From: Ensifer sp. WSM1721
GTDB lineage: Bacteria > Pseudomonadota > Alphaproteobacteria > Rhizobiales > Rhizobiaceae
NCBI RefSeq assembly: GCF_000513895.2
Contig: NZ_CP165783.1
Coordinates: 1,116,001 to 1,180,000, forward strand
Length of the DNA stretch: 64,000 bases
Direction of reading: 5' to 3'
The notes beneath the pieces are model-generated. The model did not search any database. It was given only the letters and a program-made list of their open reading frames with translations, and had not been told where the DNA came from. Shown here piece after piece: positions 63,640 to 64,000 of the stretch. Made by a program: the position numbers and the translations under genes. Numbering within the stretch: the first letter of the stretch is position 1; the number at the start of each line of letters is the position of its first letter.

Positions 63640-64000
63640 TCAGGCGGCTTCCGCCTTGCCGAGGCTGGTGCCGGTGAATGTCTGGAGCCACAGTTGCGTC
63701 GAGAGAATGCCGACGAAGGCCGCGTTATCTCGGAAGCCGGAGGCCGGGCGCGACCGGCATTTCTCGTACAGCTTCGCCACCGCCTTCTCGTTGAAGAGGC
63801 CGCGTGAGGCGATCGCATTCTCGCTCATGGCGTCGCGGACGTAATCGAGTTCGCCCGGACCGCTGAAGGAATGGCTGTCGGGGGCGCGATAGGGCTGCTT
63901 CACCCGCCTGCCGATCGTGGGCGGCAAGAGATCCTTTGTCGCGTCGCGCAGAATGTGCTTCTCCACCAGGCCCTTCAGCTTCATCTCCGGCGGCAGCTTG
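63640..64000 (-). CDS. Asparagine synthetase (AsnB-like) C-terminal part, cut by the right window edge
   Basis: The frame is open to the window edge. LPPEMKLKGLVEKHILRDAT is typical of the C-terminal AsnB synthase domain, with LPPTIGRRVKQPYRAPDSHS and ENAIASRGLFNEKAV following. The glutaminase half and ATP site lie outside. First visible gene of the AsnB - ACP - ligase - NadE-like operon; such AsnB paralogues make amides in secondary metabolism or surface modification. Confidence 0.83.
   Translation of the reverse strand, partial: KLPPEMKLKGLVEKHILRDATKDLLPPTIGRRVKQPYRAPDSHSFSGPGELDYVRDAMSENAIASRGLFNEKAVAKLYEKCRSRPASGFRDNAAFVGILSTQLWLQTFTGTSLGKAEAA

Overview
The window is high-GC, gene-dense alphaproteobacterial DNA, most likely a Sinorhizobium/Ensifer chromid (pSymB-like). 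Three observations support this. A minC-minD-minE operon has a CtrA-type TTAA-N7-TTAA box in front of it. Three copies of a roughly 105-bp double-palindrome repeat resemble the rhizobial RIME1 element. A dense set of stress and surface-polysaccharide genes is of rhizobial type. No rRNA, tRNA, CRISPR array, phage or intact insertion sequence was seen.

Layout. 0-9 kb: the end of a topoisomerase IB gene, then small stress-type genes: a BON protein, an SDR, an isoaspartyl methyltransferase/erythromycin-esterase fusion, a DUF892 ferritin-like protein, a ZIP transporter and several tiny acidic or membrane proteins. 8.9-24.4 kb: a two-armed glycoconjugate locus. The leftward arm encodes a TIGR04290-type methyltransferase, a UDP-xylose synthase-like enzyme, three tandem CgeB-type glycosyltransferases, a GT4 and two epimerases. 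The rightward arm encodes an MDR dehydrogenase, a Gfo/Idh/MocA oxidoreductase, inositol-3-phosphate synthase, a histidine phosphatase and a glycosidase that looks circularly permuted. A 586-aa protein of unknown function lies on the opposite strand inside the right arm. 24.4-26.9 kb: a polysaccharide pyruvyl transferase and an FrhB-like reductase. 26.9-28.5 kb: more small stress-type genes.

28.6-45.6 kb: a surface polysaccharide cluster with a GumC/Wzz-like protein, Wzy-type ligase/polymerase, deacetylase, glycosyltransferases, VanZ protein, secreted glycosidase, KpsC-like protein and flippase, plus two paralogous acyltransferase-like proteins. 45.6-56 kb: an EAL protein, desaturase, cold-shock protein, several small unknowns, a frameshifted Cys-repeat gene and a NarX/NarL-type two-component pair. 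56-58 kb: minCDE. 58-64 kb: a DUF1127 protein, an aldo/keto reductase and a nadE-like / acyl-AMP ligase / ACP / asnB-like operon that leaves the window.

The unifying signal is a promoter motif, GGAAC-N16-nnTT (best form GGAAC-N16-[C/G]GTT), like the EcfG (RpoE2-type) general stress sigma consensus. I found 13 candidates by eye, nearly all just upstream of genes in 1.5-28.5 kb. They include a divergent pair between the two arms of the glycoconjugate locus and one in front of inositol-phosphate synthase. This suggests that the 8.9-24.4 kb locus makes a stress-induced, xylose- and/or inositol-containing glycoconjugate. It is the best candidate here for an undescribed system. Product and regulation are inferred, not shown.
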